DNA from: Anthoceros angustus
Taxonomy: Eukaryota > Streptophyta > Anthocerotopsida > Anthocerotales > Anthocerotaceae
Assembly (NCBI GenBank): GCA_010909165.1
Contig: VJWM01000025.1
Span: 1,488,001 to 1,552,000, forward strand
Reading direction: 5' to 3'
DNA length: 64,000 nucleotides
The position numbers and the translations under genes are program-made. Below are positions 11,252-22,928 of the stretch, in pieces (the first letter of the stretch is position 1; each line of letters begins with the position of its first letter). Below the pieces are notes generated by a model that searched no databases, was not told where the DNA came from, and saw only the letters and a program-made list of their open reading frames with translations.

Positions 11252-12737
11252 ATGGCGATGGCGGGAAGTGCCGTGCTGCAGACGCAGGTCCTGGAAGTGA
11301 GGCTGCGATCCGCCTCTTCGGCCGCGTTCGGAACGCGAATCGGAGCCGGCGGCGCGCAACAGGCTCCGCGGCTGAGGCTCAAGGTTGCCCCCTCCGGCTA
11401 TGGCTGCAGCAAGATTGTGGCCACCACGGCCGTACCTACCGTGTGAGTGCTGCGCGAGTGAGTGAGCGAGTTATTGCAATTTTTGTGCTGGCGGAGGCGA
11501 TGCTGTGCTCATTCCTGGAGCTGGATTTGCATTTGGAACGCATGCAGGACGGGGACCAGTGATGTGCCTCGGAAATCGGCCAGGGAGGGGCTGGCTCCCG
11601 CGGACCGGACGAGGCAAGTGCTGCATTCCATGCCGCCCGAGAAGGTGGAGCTCTTCCGGTCTTTGGAGCCCTGGGCCGAGGAGGAGCTCCTGCCGCAGCT
11701 GAAGCCGGTGGAGAAGAGCTGGCAGCCGCAAGATTTTCTGCCAGATCCTTCCTCTGACACGTTTCTGGACGATGTGCGGGAGCTGAGGGAGCGCGCGTCG
11801 CATTTGCCCGATGATTACCTGGTTTGTCTCGTGGGAGACACCATCACGGAGGAGGCCCTGCCTACATACCAAACTATGTTGAACACGCTGGACGGGGTAA
11901 GAGATGAGACAGGTTCCAGCTCTACACCTTGGGGACTGTGGACTCGCAGTTGGACTGCCGAGGAGAACAGGCATGGTGACTTGCTCAATAAGTATCTCTA
12001 TCTCACCGGCCGTGTGAATATGAGACAAGTGGAGAAGACGACGCAGTACCTGATTGGATCTGGCATGGTATGTTGTCCGCTTGGATTCTTGCGTGCTGCA
12101 AAAGCAGAAGCCTAGGTTGTTAGCAGAATTCCTGACTTTGCAAATCTTGATTGATTTTGCTGTGCAGGACCCGCAGACAGAGAACAACCCCTATTTAGGA
12201 TTCATCTACACCTCCTTCCAAGAACGAGCCACCTTCATATCCCATGGCAACACGGCCAGGCATGCTAAAGAGCACGGCGACGCTAAGCTAGCGGTCATTT
12301 GCGGAACTATTGCTGCGGATGAGAGACGACATGAGGTTGCGTACACCAAGATTGTATCCAAGCTTTTTGATTTGGACCCTAGCGGAACCATGCTCGCCTT
12401 TCAAGACATGATGAAGAAGAAAATCTCCATGCCTGCACATCTTATGTATGACGGAGAGAGCCACACTCTGTTCGAAGACTTCTCCTTGGTAGCTCAGAGA
12501 ACAGGGGTTTACACGGCCAAGGACTACGCAGACATCATGGAACACCTGGTGAAATCGTGGCACGTGGAGGAACGAGTAGGCCTGTCCAGTGAGGCACAAC
12601 GGGCTCAGGACTTTCTGTGTAAGCTGCCTCCTCGTATCCGAAAGTTAGCTGAGCGTGATCAAGTGCTAAAAGCCAACAAGGGCTCCAGGACTGCCAAGTT
12701 CAGCTGGATCTTCAACAGGGAAGTGCAATTGGTCTGA
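11252..12737 (+). CDS. SAD: Plastid stearoyl-ACP 9-desaturase
   Basis: Soluble di-iron enzyme of the plastid stroma that converts stearoyl-ACP to oleoyl-ACP with ferredoxin and oxygen. The three exons are 11,252-11,442, 11,548-12,067 and 12,168-12,737. The GT-AG introns are 105 and 100 bp, giving 426 aa, slightly longer than the usual about 400. The first 60 residues are Ala/Ser/Arg-rich with few acids, fitting a transit peptide; the mature domain starts near [20 protein letters not shown]. Iron-ligand motifs are present: [15 protein letters not shown] (exon 2) and [14 protein letters not shown] (exon 3). Other conserved blocks are [60 protein letters not shown] and the C-terminal [12 protein letters not shown]. 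No frame damage. It is a complete, probably functional housekeeping gene between the transporter and SPT5, all on the plus strand. Which FAB2/SSI2 paralogue it represents cannot be told here. Confidence 0.96.
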
Positions 12738-13632
12738 TAGCTGTGCCAGCAAGCTCGCGAAATTGGAGGTCTTGGTGGTTGGCATTGCGTCTTCACACTT
12801 TTTTGGTCCTCCGTCATGAACGTTCTGAGCTTGCTGAGAGATGTTTGAGAGCTTTCGTTTTGTTTTGAACTTCGAAGACTGGACTGCGTAGATTCGCACG
12901 CTCATCAGGTTTGTGGGTCGCTTCCAAACCGAAGGGTCTGAAGAACGCGTGGTGCCTAGCATACTGAACGTGAGTAGTATGTAGGCCTCACGTGATTTCT
13001 GTCAAGCACCCCTAGTGAGCTGCAACGAAGCAAGGAACCTTCTGTGAGCCAAGCAAAGGAGTCTTTGAAAGTGCACCTATAACCTGAGCATGGCCTCTTG
13101 AAGGGACTCTTGCTACGAGGCTACAATGAAAATGAACGGTTCCAGTCATTTTACTCCGCCTCAGGCGAGGTCTGTTCTGTTCTGGGTGACGTAGAGACTC
13201 CGGTGACCGGTAAATGGTCATTTCGGACCGGAAATGAGTTCACCCTAGTTCACCCATGTCATCGCTGGTTTATCCTCTGATGATGCATACAGAGGCTGGG
13301 AAGGCTTGCAAGGCTCCCTGGTTCTTTGAGGGGTGCTCTGTCCCCGAGAAAATCGGCATAAAGCCTTGTCACTCAAACAGAACGGTCGTTCACAATCCTG
13401 TGCAATCCTCTATCTATCTAAGACCTATTAGGGAGTTCCGAGGAAGACCTCGGAGTCATGTAGGGGATCTGCCAACCAATTTTGTTTAGGAGCAGCAGTT
13501 TAGGAGTGGAACAGTTGTCTCGAGAACCCTAGGTGCCCGAAGCACACGTGCCGCATACATACGTATAAGTAGGAGACTGTGTGCACGTTGGTTGCGTTTG
13601 GACTGAGGGTGCGTCCGCTTGAGGGAGCCAGG
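12738..13632. promoter_or_regulatory. Intergenic and 5' flank of SPT5 copy 1
   Basis: No gene seen. The last about 120 bp before the SPT5 ATG (from gtctcgagaaccctaggtgcccg at about 13,516) is related to the flank of SPT5 copy 2 at about 22,823 (ggctcgagacggtaggtgcccg). This marks the left edge of the duplicated block. It includes an aaccctag telo-box-like motif, common in plant housekeeping promoters. The promoter role is inferred from position. Confidence 0.45.
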
Positions 13633-16600
13633 ATGGCGTACAGGGACGCTGACGACGATGAGGAGGAGGTTGCGGAAGAGGAAGAGGAGGAGCAAGACGA
13701 GGAGGAGGAAGAGGAAAGGCCCTCTCGCAAGCGGAAGAAGCATAAGGCCGCAGCTTACATTGACGATGTGGCTGAGGAGGATGACGATGAGGAGGAGGAG
13801 GAAGACGAGCCAGCCAGGAGGAAACGGCGGGTGCGGCACGCCTCCGAGTTCATCGATGACGCGGCCATTGATGCCAGTGACGAGGAGGAGGAGGAGGACG
13901 AGGAGGAAGAAGGTGCCGGGGTCTGATTCCTCGCTGCCTGCGCTCGCCCGGGGCGGCCGCTGCGGTCACGGGAGGGAGGAAGCGACCTGATGCCTGCCTC
14001 TGCTGCAGGTTTCCTGGACGACGGAGGAGCTGAGTTGCCGGAAGAAGAGGTGCCTACCAGCCGCAGGCCGCACCGGAATCTGCTGCCTGACGACCAGCAG
14101 GAGAACGTGGAGGATTTGGAAAATTTCTTCAGGGAGCGGTACGACGGCCGCCATGCCTACGGGGAGTACGAGGAGGGGGAAACCACGGAGGTGGAGCAGC
14201 AGGCTCTGCTGCCGTCGATCAAGGATCCCAAGCTGTGGATGGTCAGATGCCAGGTAGGAGATGGTGACGTTTGGCTGGGAGGTGTGGAGTGAAGGACAGG
14301 AGATTTCTGAGAAGCTGTGCCGGCCGTTCTGTGTGCAGGTGGGACATGAGCGTGAAGCTGCTGTCTGCCTCATGCAGAAGTATCTGGATCTGGAACACCA
14401 GGGCCAGCCACTGGCCATCAAGTCTGCGGTTGCGCGTGACCATCTCAAAGGACTTTTCTATGTGGAGTCGGAGAAAGAGGCTTACGTGAGGCGGGTGTGT
14501 GGCTCGCAAGTCCGGTTAGGTCATGCTCTCGGTAGGTGGAATCTTGCGTTTGAGGGTGTGTGGAGGAAGTAGGTGATGGCGTTGTGGTGTTGTGGATGGC
14601 AGGCAATCAAAGGCATGCGGATTATTTTTCAGGGCAAAATCACCCTCGTTCCGATCAAGGAGATGGCAGATGTGCTGTCAGTGAGGAAGAAGACCATTGA
14701 CATTGCTAACGAGAGCTGGGTCAGGATTAAGAATGGCGTCTACAAGGGTGACTTGGCAAAGGTAGGGTGGTTGGTCTGTTTTGCATAGTACTCTGCGTTT
14801 CAACACTTTTCACGAAGCGCAGCTGTTACATTGTGTATTGTTGGAATCAGGTAGTGGATGTGGATCATGTAAAGCAGAGGGTGAGGGTTATGCTGATCCC
14901 CAGGCTTGATCTGCAAGCTCTTGCTGCGAAGCTCCAGGTAAGGCATGTGCCTATTAATTGGCATTATTTTGTGCTGCTCTCTTCATTCGAGGCAGACAAA
15001 TCACTATCCTTATTGAAGGTGGGTTTTCCTAAATTGACGTGCAGGATAATGGAGATGACAGGGACAAAAGGAAGACTTTGAGGCCAGCTCCACGGTTCTT
15101 GAACGTTGAGGAGCTCAAGTAGGCCATCCCACTCTCTTCCTGCATGTCTCTTGTTCACGCGTTCATGCAGCAGGTTCAAGCTGCTGTATCAACCTGATTC
15201 AAACCTTTGCTGCTGTGCAGAGACATGAGAATCCCTGTGGACCGTAGGCGTGATGGATCGACGGGAGAACTCCTTGATGTTTTCAATGGGATGACTTTCA
15301 AGGATGGTTACCTGTACAAGATGGTCTCTCTGAAGAGTGTGGATACCAATGTGGTCCCAACTTTTGATGAGCTGCAGAAATTCCAGAAACCTGGAGAAGA
15401 TGGCAGTATAGATGCAGTGAGGCTTCCCTCAGCATTGACCTCAAAGGAAAGGGGCAAGCTGATGAAGGGTGATGCTGTTGTGATAATCGGAGGAGACTTG
15501 CAGAAATTGATGGGATATGTGGAAAAGGTTGATGAAAACACGGTATACATCCGTCCAAAGGATTTGTCCCTGAAGGTAATTCCTGTCCTCTTGATTGTTT
15601 TTTTTGTTTCACTCATCTGCAGGATGTAGCAGATCGGTTAACACAGTATATCACTCTACTTGATTAACCCTTCGATGTGACAGGGAATCATTGCTGTGAA
15701 TGAGTCACAAGTGCGTAAACTCTTCAAGACTGGAGATCATGTGAAGGTGATCAGAGGGGCTCATTTAGGATCTACTGGAATGGTGGTAAAGGTGAACCAA
15801 CTTTCAGTGGTTCTTCTGAATGATACCACAAAGGAGGATGTAAGTGATGCTTGTGGACCAGTGGGGCTTTTACGTGCGTGCATGTGTACTTTGGTCTTGG
15901 AGCCGACAATGCGTGTGTAATGCTCTGACAGATTCAAGTTTTCACAGCTGATGTCGTGGAGAGCTCAGAGGTCACAACAGGTCTTTCAAAGTTGGGGGAT
16001 TATGAGCTACATGACCTTGTGCTACTGGAGTAAGATCATATTTTGCATGCATTCCAGTAATTGCCAAAATTTTAATATCCTCTGATGCAAAAGCGATGTT
16101 TGGTTCTGTTGGGCAGTCAAGCAACTGTCGGTGTGATCATTAGGGTCGAGCCAGATGGTTGTCAGGTATCAAAAAGATCTGATGCATTGCTCCTTGCTAC
16201 TTGCTCCTCACGGTTTTCTGTTGAATTGTATGCTTGACTCTTGTAGTGCCATGGACTGACCCTTCGCAGATTCTGAAGGGCAACACTGAAAAGGCAGAGG
16301 TGATAACTGTTAAGCAGAGAGACATGAGGAAGAAAATCTTTGACAGGAAGGCATATGCTGCCGATGGGGATGGGAACATGATCAGTGTGAAGGACATTGT
16401 ACGAGTGCGTGATGGTCGCTACAAGGTACCTGTCCTGCCTTGTACAAGCTGGGAATGTTCACTTCTGGTAGACATCAGTTAGCGAACTTGAGTCTCGGTG
16501 TAGCTGATGCAAGTGATGTACAGGGTAGACAAGGACCCGCAGAGCACATAAACCGTGGCGTCCTATTTATATATGATTGTCACCACTTAGAGAACGGTGG

Positions 16601-19316
16601 CTTCTTTTGTGTGCGATCACAAGCCTGCGTTGCACTTGGGGGTACAAGAAGTGGGAACGAACGAGTGGTAAGTCCTTTGTTATATGTGTTCAGCGTGCAA
16701 AGGATGTTGGGCAAAGCGTATAGGTGGTCTGTATGTGGACCGTAATGTTTGAGATTGATTACATCAGGGTTTTGGTTTGATGCCGCTGGTGGAATCTGAT
16801 TGGCATTTGGATTATGTGCCTGTAATTCAACGTGTCTGCAACTTTGGACGTTCTTGCAGAAAACGGTTACATCAAGCTTCAGAGACCTACATCCTCCATC
16901 TCATTACCTGCAGTCGCCGCGACGAACTCCAGTGCAGGATGTTTATCAACCTCATACTGGTAGGTTGTGTGGATTTCCACTGGTCTTGTGTGATGGGCCT
17001 ATGTTTTCTAGGTGGACCAACTTTGGTGACAGAGAAATTGACTGCAGGGTTTGGAGGAGGTTATGGTGGCCGAAATGAGGGCCATGCTCGAAGGGATGAA
17101 GGGCTAGTTGGGAGGACAGTCAAGATAAGATTGGGGCCGTTCAAAGGTTACCGAGGCCGTGTAAAGGATGCTACAAGCACCACTGTCCGAATTGAACTAG
17201 AGTCTCAAATGAAGGTGGTTACAGGTAAGCGTTTGTGTCGTCCTTGGTGTGTTTGTCCAGAAAATGTTCCAAACTCTAAACTGCCCAATTCAGAGGTGCT
17301 GTCTATCTTGGATCTTGTGTCTGAGCCTGAATCTGATGTGTGGCAGTGCGGAGAGATCAACTCTCAGACATTGGTGACATGCCGATGGTTTCGACCTCCT
17401 TCAGGTCTGTGCTACTGTGATGGACTCAAGTCAATAGCTTGGAAGGATCTCTTGTTGGAACTGTATTTACCCTCTAGCTGATACGTGCAGGGAATCACCT
17501 AGATATGGACTTGGTAGTGAAACACCTATGCACCCTTCCAGAACTCCCATGCATCCAGGCTCCTTAATGACTCCCATGCGGGATCCATCAGGTGAGTATG
17601 ATCAATTTCATTGCTTTGAAATAGCCTTGCCTCTGTATGATCATGCTCTGATGTTCCTTTTCTCCCAGCAACACCCATTCATGAGGGTATGCGGACGCCA
17701 ATGCGGGATAGAGCTTGGAACCCACATGTTCATATGACTCCTTTGAGGTTTGTATTTCTATCATCTTCATGGCAATATGCCCAGATTGTATACAGCATTT
17801 ATCTCTTGCTCACTGTCCACTTCAAGTCTGTTGCTCTTAGCATGCTGGTCCATTGGCTGGTTTTTGTCATCTGTGAATGCATCTACTTGGGACTGCAAGC
17901 CTACCTGACTGTGGAGTGTTGTTGAGCTAGATGCTTAACAAGTGCTGCTCTCAAGTGCATATCTTTATCGTATGTCTGTCCTCTGATGTAAACTCAAAAC
18001 TGATGATCTTTGATCATAGAGTGGTGGCAGGCTCCCTTGTCCCTCCCCTTTTGTCCTCTTTGTTTTATTTCTCTCTCTCCCCTGGTCTTTTGTCTTGTAA
18101 GTCGGGGATCACCTGCCAAGAACCACCGCTGATGCTCTAGCTATGAGAGCTGAGGACAAAGTCTGGATTAAAACTTGGACTATGCTTTGTTGGCGTTTCT
18201 GAAAATTCACGAGAAATTTTTCATTCCGTCAAGGGGGCAGCACCTTGTTTGGGCCAGGTTTGAGTGGCTGTGTTGGTTGTGGGCAGGGATAATTCTTGGG
18301 ATGACTCCAATCCGAGCACGTGGAATGCCTCTACACCACAGTATCAGGTGCCACATATTGCGCTGGGAATCATGTTATGAGGTTTGTAGTCTGTCTGCGG
18401 CCACTTGGGGGATCATACTTGTACTTGTATGTGCAACAGCCTGGAACACCTGGTGGGCGACCATATGAAGCGGCAACGCCTGGTGATAGCTGGGCGAGTA
18501 CACCTGGACCGAGCTACAGAGAAGCTACTCCTGAAAGTTCTGTGAGCAGTTATGGTACGACACTATTCAGTTTCCTATGCTTCAGTTTGGCGAGTTCCTT
18601 GCCTGGCAGGGTGTGCTTTCTGATGCCTCTTCTTGACGTGCGTGTTTGCATCCAGGAATCGCACCAAGTCCATACATGTCAGAGCCTGGTGGTCCACCAA
18701 TGACTCCTGGTGCCCCCACATTCCTCCTCCCTGGTACTCCTGGTCAGCCAATGACTCCTGGCACAGGGTCCCTAGAACCTCCGTCACCAGCGTCAGGTTG
18801 GTTTTTCTTACTTTAAGAGGACTGGGGGAAAATTGGGGTTGGATTTGCCGCTGAAGGCTATCCGGTGTTTTGTCCGACAGGAGTGAGCAGCCACGATGCA
18901 GAAAGCCAATGGGGGTTGCCAGATGTTATTGTTACGGTTCGCGCTCATGGTATTGGAGTCATTCGCGATGTCTTGATGGTGAGTGACTGCAGTATTGCAT
19001 GCAAGTGGTTGACATAACTGTGATGCTCTCTTTGGTGGAGAAGGTAACAGTTTGCACTTTGTACAAACAGGATGGCAACTGCACCGTGGCACTTGGAATG
19101 GCTGGTGATGGTGAGAATATCATTGCAAGCCACTCGGAAATGGAACTAGTATTACCCAAGAAGACAGACAAGATCAAGATTGTGTTGGGCGAACTTCGAG
19201 GCAGCATCGGGAAGTTAATCGGCATCGATGGTGCTGATGGAATTGTGAAGATGGATGAGACTTTAGAAATAAAGATCCTAGATATGAGTAAGCTTGGAAG
19301 AATGTTAGCGACATAG
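13633..19316 (+). CDS. SPT5: Transcription elongation factor SPT5, tandem copy 1 (22 exons)
   Basis: Large DSIF subunit, which with SPT4 binds RNA polymerase II and controls pausing and elongation in the nucleus. I could place 22 exons with GT-AG introns and consistent phase: 13,633-13,912; 14,009-14,253; 14,339-14,494; 14,603-14,761; 14,851-14,937; 15,045-15,118; 15,221-15,575; 15,684-15,839; 15,932-16,029; 16,117-16,165; 16,270-16,425; 16,524-16,667; 16,860-16,959; 17,048-17,224; 17,347-17,404; 17,491-17,591; 17,669-17,747; 18,287-18,347; 18,440-18,554; 18,656-18,796; 18,881-18,978; 19,071-19,316. They total 1,044 aa, close to Arabidopsis SPT5-2. Domains: an acidic Glu/Asp N-terminus; NGN (WMVRCQVGHEREAAV, exons 2-4); several KOW domains (e.g. 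ESWVRIKNGVYKGDLAKV; FKTGDHVKVIRGAHLGSTG; VGRTVKIRLGPFKGYRGRV); a C-terminal repeat region rich in SETPMHPSRTPMHP and TPMRD; and a final KOW (KIKIVLGELRGSIGKLIGID). All exons are open. Confidence 0.96.
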
Positions 19317-20830
19317 AATGACAAGTCCACGACTCTTCATGTAAGAGGGATTACAGCACCAAGCGTAGAGCAAGCAAGGGTGACGTCGAGCGCCTCGTCC
19401 AACAAAACTTTCCATATGGATTCCAGGGCAAGATCAAACACTGAACCAACGCCCACGGGCAACGAGCTTTTCTTCCACGGAAGGGGTCGTGGTGACGGTG
19501 CAGCCCCGTTCCATGGAGAAGGACCTTATGCTGGAGGGCCGTATGCTGTTCTTACGTGCCAGATCCGTGCATCTTTTTTCGCGAAAAAATAAATCAGATT
19601 ACATATGAAGGCACCTAGAGTAACACCCTCACTGTGCAGCTAGTAAGGAAGCAAGAGTCTAGGACCTCGCCAATTCACTCCACATGAGACTAACACTGAA
19701 GGCACCTAGAGCAACACCCCTCACTGTGCAGCTAGTAAGGAAGCAACAGAAGGCACCTAGAGTAATATCAAGGCACCTAGAGTAATATCCCTCACTGTGC
19801 AGCTAGCAAGGAAGCAACAGTCTAGGACCTCGCCAATTCACTCCACATGAGACTAACACGATTCTCAGCGCTCTCAACCTCGCAACACAGCACTAGGCTC
19901 CAAGTAACCTGCCGTCCACTTGGAGCCCGCCTCAGTGGGACACGATTCTCAGCGCTCTCAACCTTGCAACACAGCACTAGGCTCCAAGTACCGTCTATTG
20001 AGGACTCGCTTGACGTGCTGCTCTTTATTGAAAGAATACAATAATCAAATCTGGCTACTGCCCTTGATTCCAAGACAAGCTCACTAGCCAGCTCTCCACA
20101 ACTCTCTCAACACAAAGCTCGCAGTGCACACTTGCCTGCTCTCTCAAAATGAGTCTGACTTGTTTCTCAAAGCCCTTGACCTCATCTAGGCAGCTGTTAA
20201 ATCTAGGGATTCTTACAGACCATTGATCACTAAGAGTCTTCTCTAGGCAGCTCTTCATCTGTGGCTGTAGCAATTCCTCTCTAACAAGAGATTGCATGAA
20301 GCATGCAAAACATGCATCTTCTTAACAGATCAACTACTAACTTAACTTTTTACCTCATTTAAATTTTCATCTTTCTACCTTATTTCACCAGTATCGTTAC
20401 TCTCTCCCCCCTTGGAAGATGTCATTGTCCTATCTTTAGCAAATCGCACTATTTACGTGTTGTGTCAATTGCTCATAGTAAGTGGCTGGCGACATATGGG
20501 ACACCTCCTTGCACAAGTGCCCAAGCTCTGTCAAAGGAATTTGTTCATAAGTGTACAAATTGTGTGAAGATTCTCCTCTAGTCACCATCTTTGCTTGGTT
20601 TAGAATTGCCTTTGCATTTACTCCATAAAAATAATGGTAAATACATTTCGATGTGCTGCAGGTAACCCCAGGAAAGCAAGGATGATGGTAATTATCACGA
20701 TTCCAGAAAAAAAATAAAAATTATAATCCCCCTCTATAATATATTGATTTTCCGCACAAAGAAATAAAAAAAATCCCCTCGTCGTTTGGGGGTTAAGCGT
20801 GGGCCATCCTAGGGCCATATGGGCATGAGT
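19317..20830. repeat. Intergenic between SPT5 copies, with dispersed short direct repeats
   Basis: The phrase aaggcacctagagtaacacc...cactgtgcagctagtaagg recurs at about 19,610, 19,700, 19,750 and 19,770. Two further blocks are each present twice: tctaggacctcgccaattcac (19,658 and 19,823), and gattctcagcgctctcaacc (about 19,860 and 19,942), the latter followed by cacagcactaggctccaagta. Total length is about 400 bp (19,600-20,000). The rest is AT-rich. No gene is supported. A short minus-strand hydrophobic frame at 20,618-20,818 has no support. Confidence 0.6.
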
Positions 20831-21045
20831 TGTCCAAATGGCTTAGGCCAAATGGACACACATTGATAAGAACGCCGTGATTAAGCATCCTGAGCTTAGA
20901 TCGGTACTTAGATGGGGTGCTTAAAGGGAATGGATACCCTTGGTGCAAGTAGCTTAGGCACACCATGGTACAAGTTGTCAAGTACCAAGTCCCATGACGG
21001 AAATCCATCCTTAGTGGACTCAAATAAAATTCTTCTTCTTCTTCA
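20831..21045 (+). mobile_element. 5S-rRNA-like repeat element, copy 2 (215 bp)
   Basis: Begins tgtccaaatggcttaggcc and ends caaataaaattcttcttcttcttca. This gives TG...CA-type ends and an aataaa near the 3' end, as expected for a small solo LTR. It contains the same 5S box A/box C-like core as copy 1 (gattaagcatcctgagc ... ggtacttagatggggtgct), here as a single unit. It matches copy 1 over nearly its whole length. It is the cleaner copy for defining the element. Confidence 0.5.
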
Positions 21046-22928
21046 CCCATCGCACCGGCAGGGATGAGGGTGGCTACGGCATGGCAGCATCGCTCATGAC
21101 CCCATGCGGCCAGAGGCCTCGACGACCGCTTTGCGCTCACCGGAGGTGAGAGAGTAACATGGTGAGGTAATCTTGGACGAGCAATAAGGTAAATGCGCAT
21201 TAAATCCCATAAGAACTTTAGTGAGCAGGCCTTGAGTAACCCCATCGTTTCTCTCTCATCCGTTGTATGTTTTCGACGTTTAACGATTCTGTTTACATAA
21301 CGGGAACCGTTTAGTGTAGTGGAGTGTGGCGTGAACAGTGTTATGAGATGGTGATGGAGTCCCTGGTAGCTGGTCTGGCACCCCCGTCGGGCCCGCAGGA
21401 GACCCCGATAGAGCCGTCCTAGCCCACATCGTCAATTGTGCGAAGCTGTGCAAGAGGAGCTTGAGGTGAGCTTATGGACTCGCCTGTTCCTCATAATTTT
21501 TACCACCTGGTTGCCCTTGTCCATTTTCTGACTTTTTGTGGATGGGTCCAGTGCTTCAGTGCTTCTCACCATTGGGGTACAGGTGGGCAACCATCTGAAA
21601 ACCGACGATTCTTTCGTGGTAATAATCCTATCCCCTCCACTTGGTTATGCTCCTGCATGTTTTGACTGGATGCAGGCCCTGGTCAGGTTTAGTATACTGT
21701 GTTGGTGGAGCTTGCATGGTGGGTTTTGCTTTGTATCGCAGGTCAGGTGTCTGTCGCCCCTGGATGCATTTCTAACACCTCACGGATAAGTCTTGTATAC
21801 ATCCAAGTCCAGCATGGCAGTGAACGATGATTATAACGTGCCATGGCTTCCATGTGGTGTATTTGGTGAGGGCTTGCTTGACTAGCTCCATCACTAGATT
21901 GGCACCTCGGGGCCAACTTTGGGTGTAAGTCTTAAGTCCTCTCTGTTCGTAAATGTATTATGGACACACATACCTACCAACATATTTTTCAGACTTGGGT
22001 GCTGCAAGCGGAGTGTTGTTTGTGTGTGTGCCTGTGGTGTTTGTGCACAGAAGTCATGCTTGTTCTGATGTCACAGGCGTGATGCGTTGCAGTTTTCAAT
22101 CGCAACTGGACGTTTGACGCAGGCCATTTGGTGCAACAGAGGAGGACTTGGATATCGCAAGTGTACTGCAATGCTTACAAACACTTTTGCAGGATGTTTG
22201 AGTCGTGCGCAGTAGTGGACTGGGAGATGGATCAATCTGAGCGAAACCAGAGGCGTTGAACGAGACCGGATGTGGAAGATAGCCTGAATCTTCCCAAGAG
22301 TAATCCGCGTTGAGCTCGGTAACGCAGCACGGACATTTGAGGCAGACTGTGTGCTCGCTCTCATCCTTCAGAACTGTCATCTACTCTTCCAGTGTTCTTC
22401 CGAATTCCGGGACATCCCTGGTCAGTGTCTGTGTTGAAATTTTCTGAGCGTCCAACTTAGATCCAAAGGAGAAGGCGGGAGTGACTCGTGTGATATCGCG
22501 GAACAGATTGAAACGGCTCCCGTGGAGCAGCTGGACGATGCATATGGTAGATGCGCTGAGACCTAGGGTTTCATGGCCGGAGTCTGTACTGAATAGGCTG
22601 ATAAAGGTGTGAGGAGGGAATTCCAAGAAGGGTTGGAGTCGACGTTTGCAGTGCCTTTCTCCGACCCTAGTCGACGTCGGCAAAGTGCAGAGTCTGCAAC
22701 CGTGGATGTTGCGAGTTCACCGTCCGAGAACCTAAATCTCGAAACACCTAAATTGTACCGTGTCGGATAATATCGTTACAACTTTCGTTTAGGAGGAGCT
22801 AAGCGGAACTTAAAATTCCAGGCTCGAGACGGTAGGTGCCCGGCGAACGTGTGTCCTATATATATGTGGGCGACTATGGCGTTGTCTGCTCTTGGTCTTT
22901 GAGTGTGCGTGAGTTTGCGGGAGCAGGA
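21046..22928. other. Spacer upstream of SPT5 copy 2; no recognised gene
   Basis: Several medium open frames occur. One on minus runs 22,683-22,381 with a second directly adjoining at 22,380-22,096, but neither shows a domain I recognise and both lack clear splice context. Exon-like patches with donor/acceptor-like ends appear near 21,340-21,470 and 21,540-21,620 on plus, too weak to call a gene. The final about 105 bp is homologous to the flank of SPT5 copy 1 and probably holds the promoter. A cctagggttt telo-box occurs at about 22,562. Confidence 0.4.

Noticed and set aside
20618-20818. 66-aa minus frame with one membrane-like segment
   Set aside because: AT-rich repeat context, no homologue recognised, no start context or splice support.
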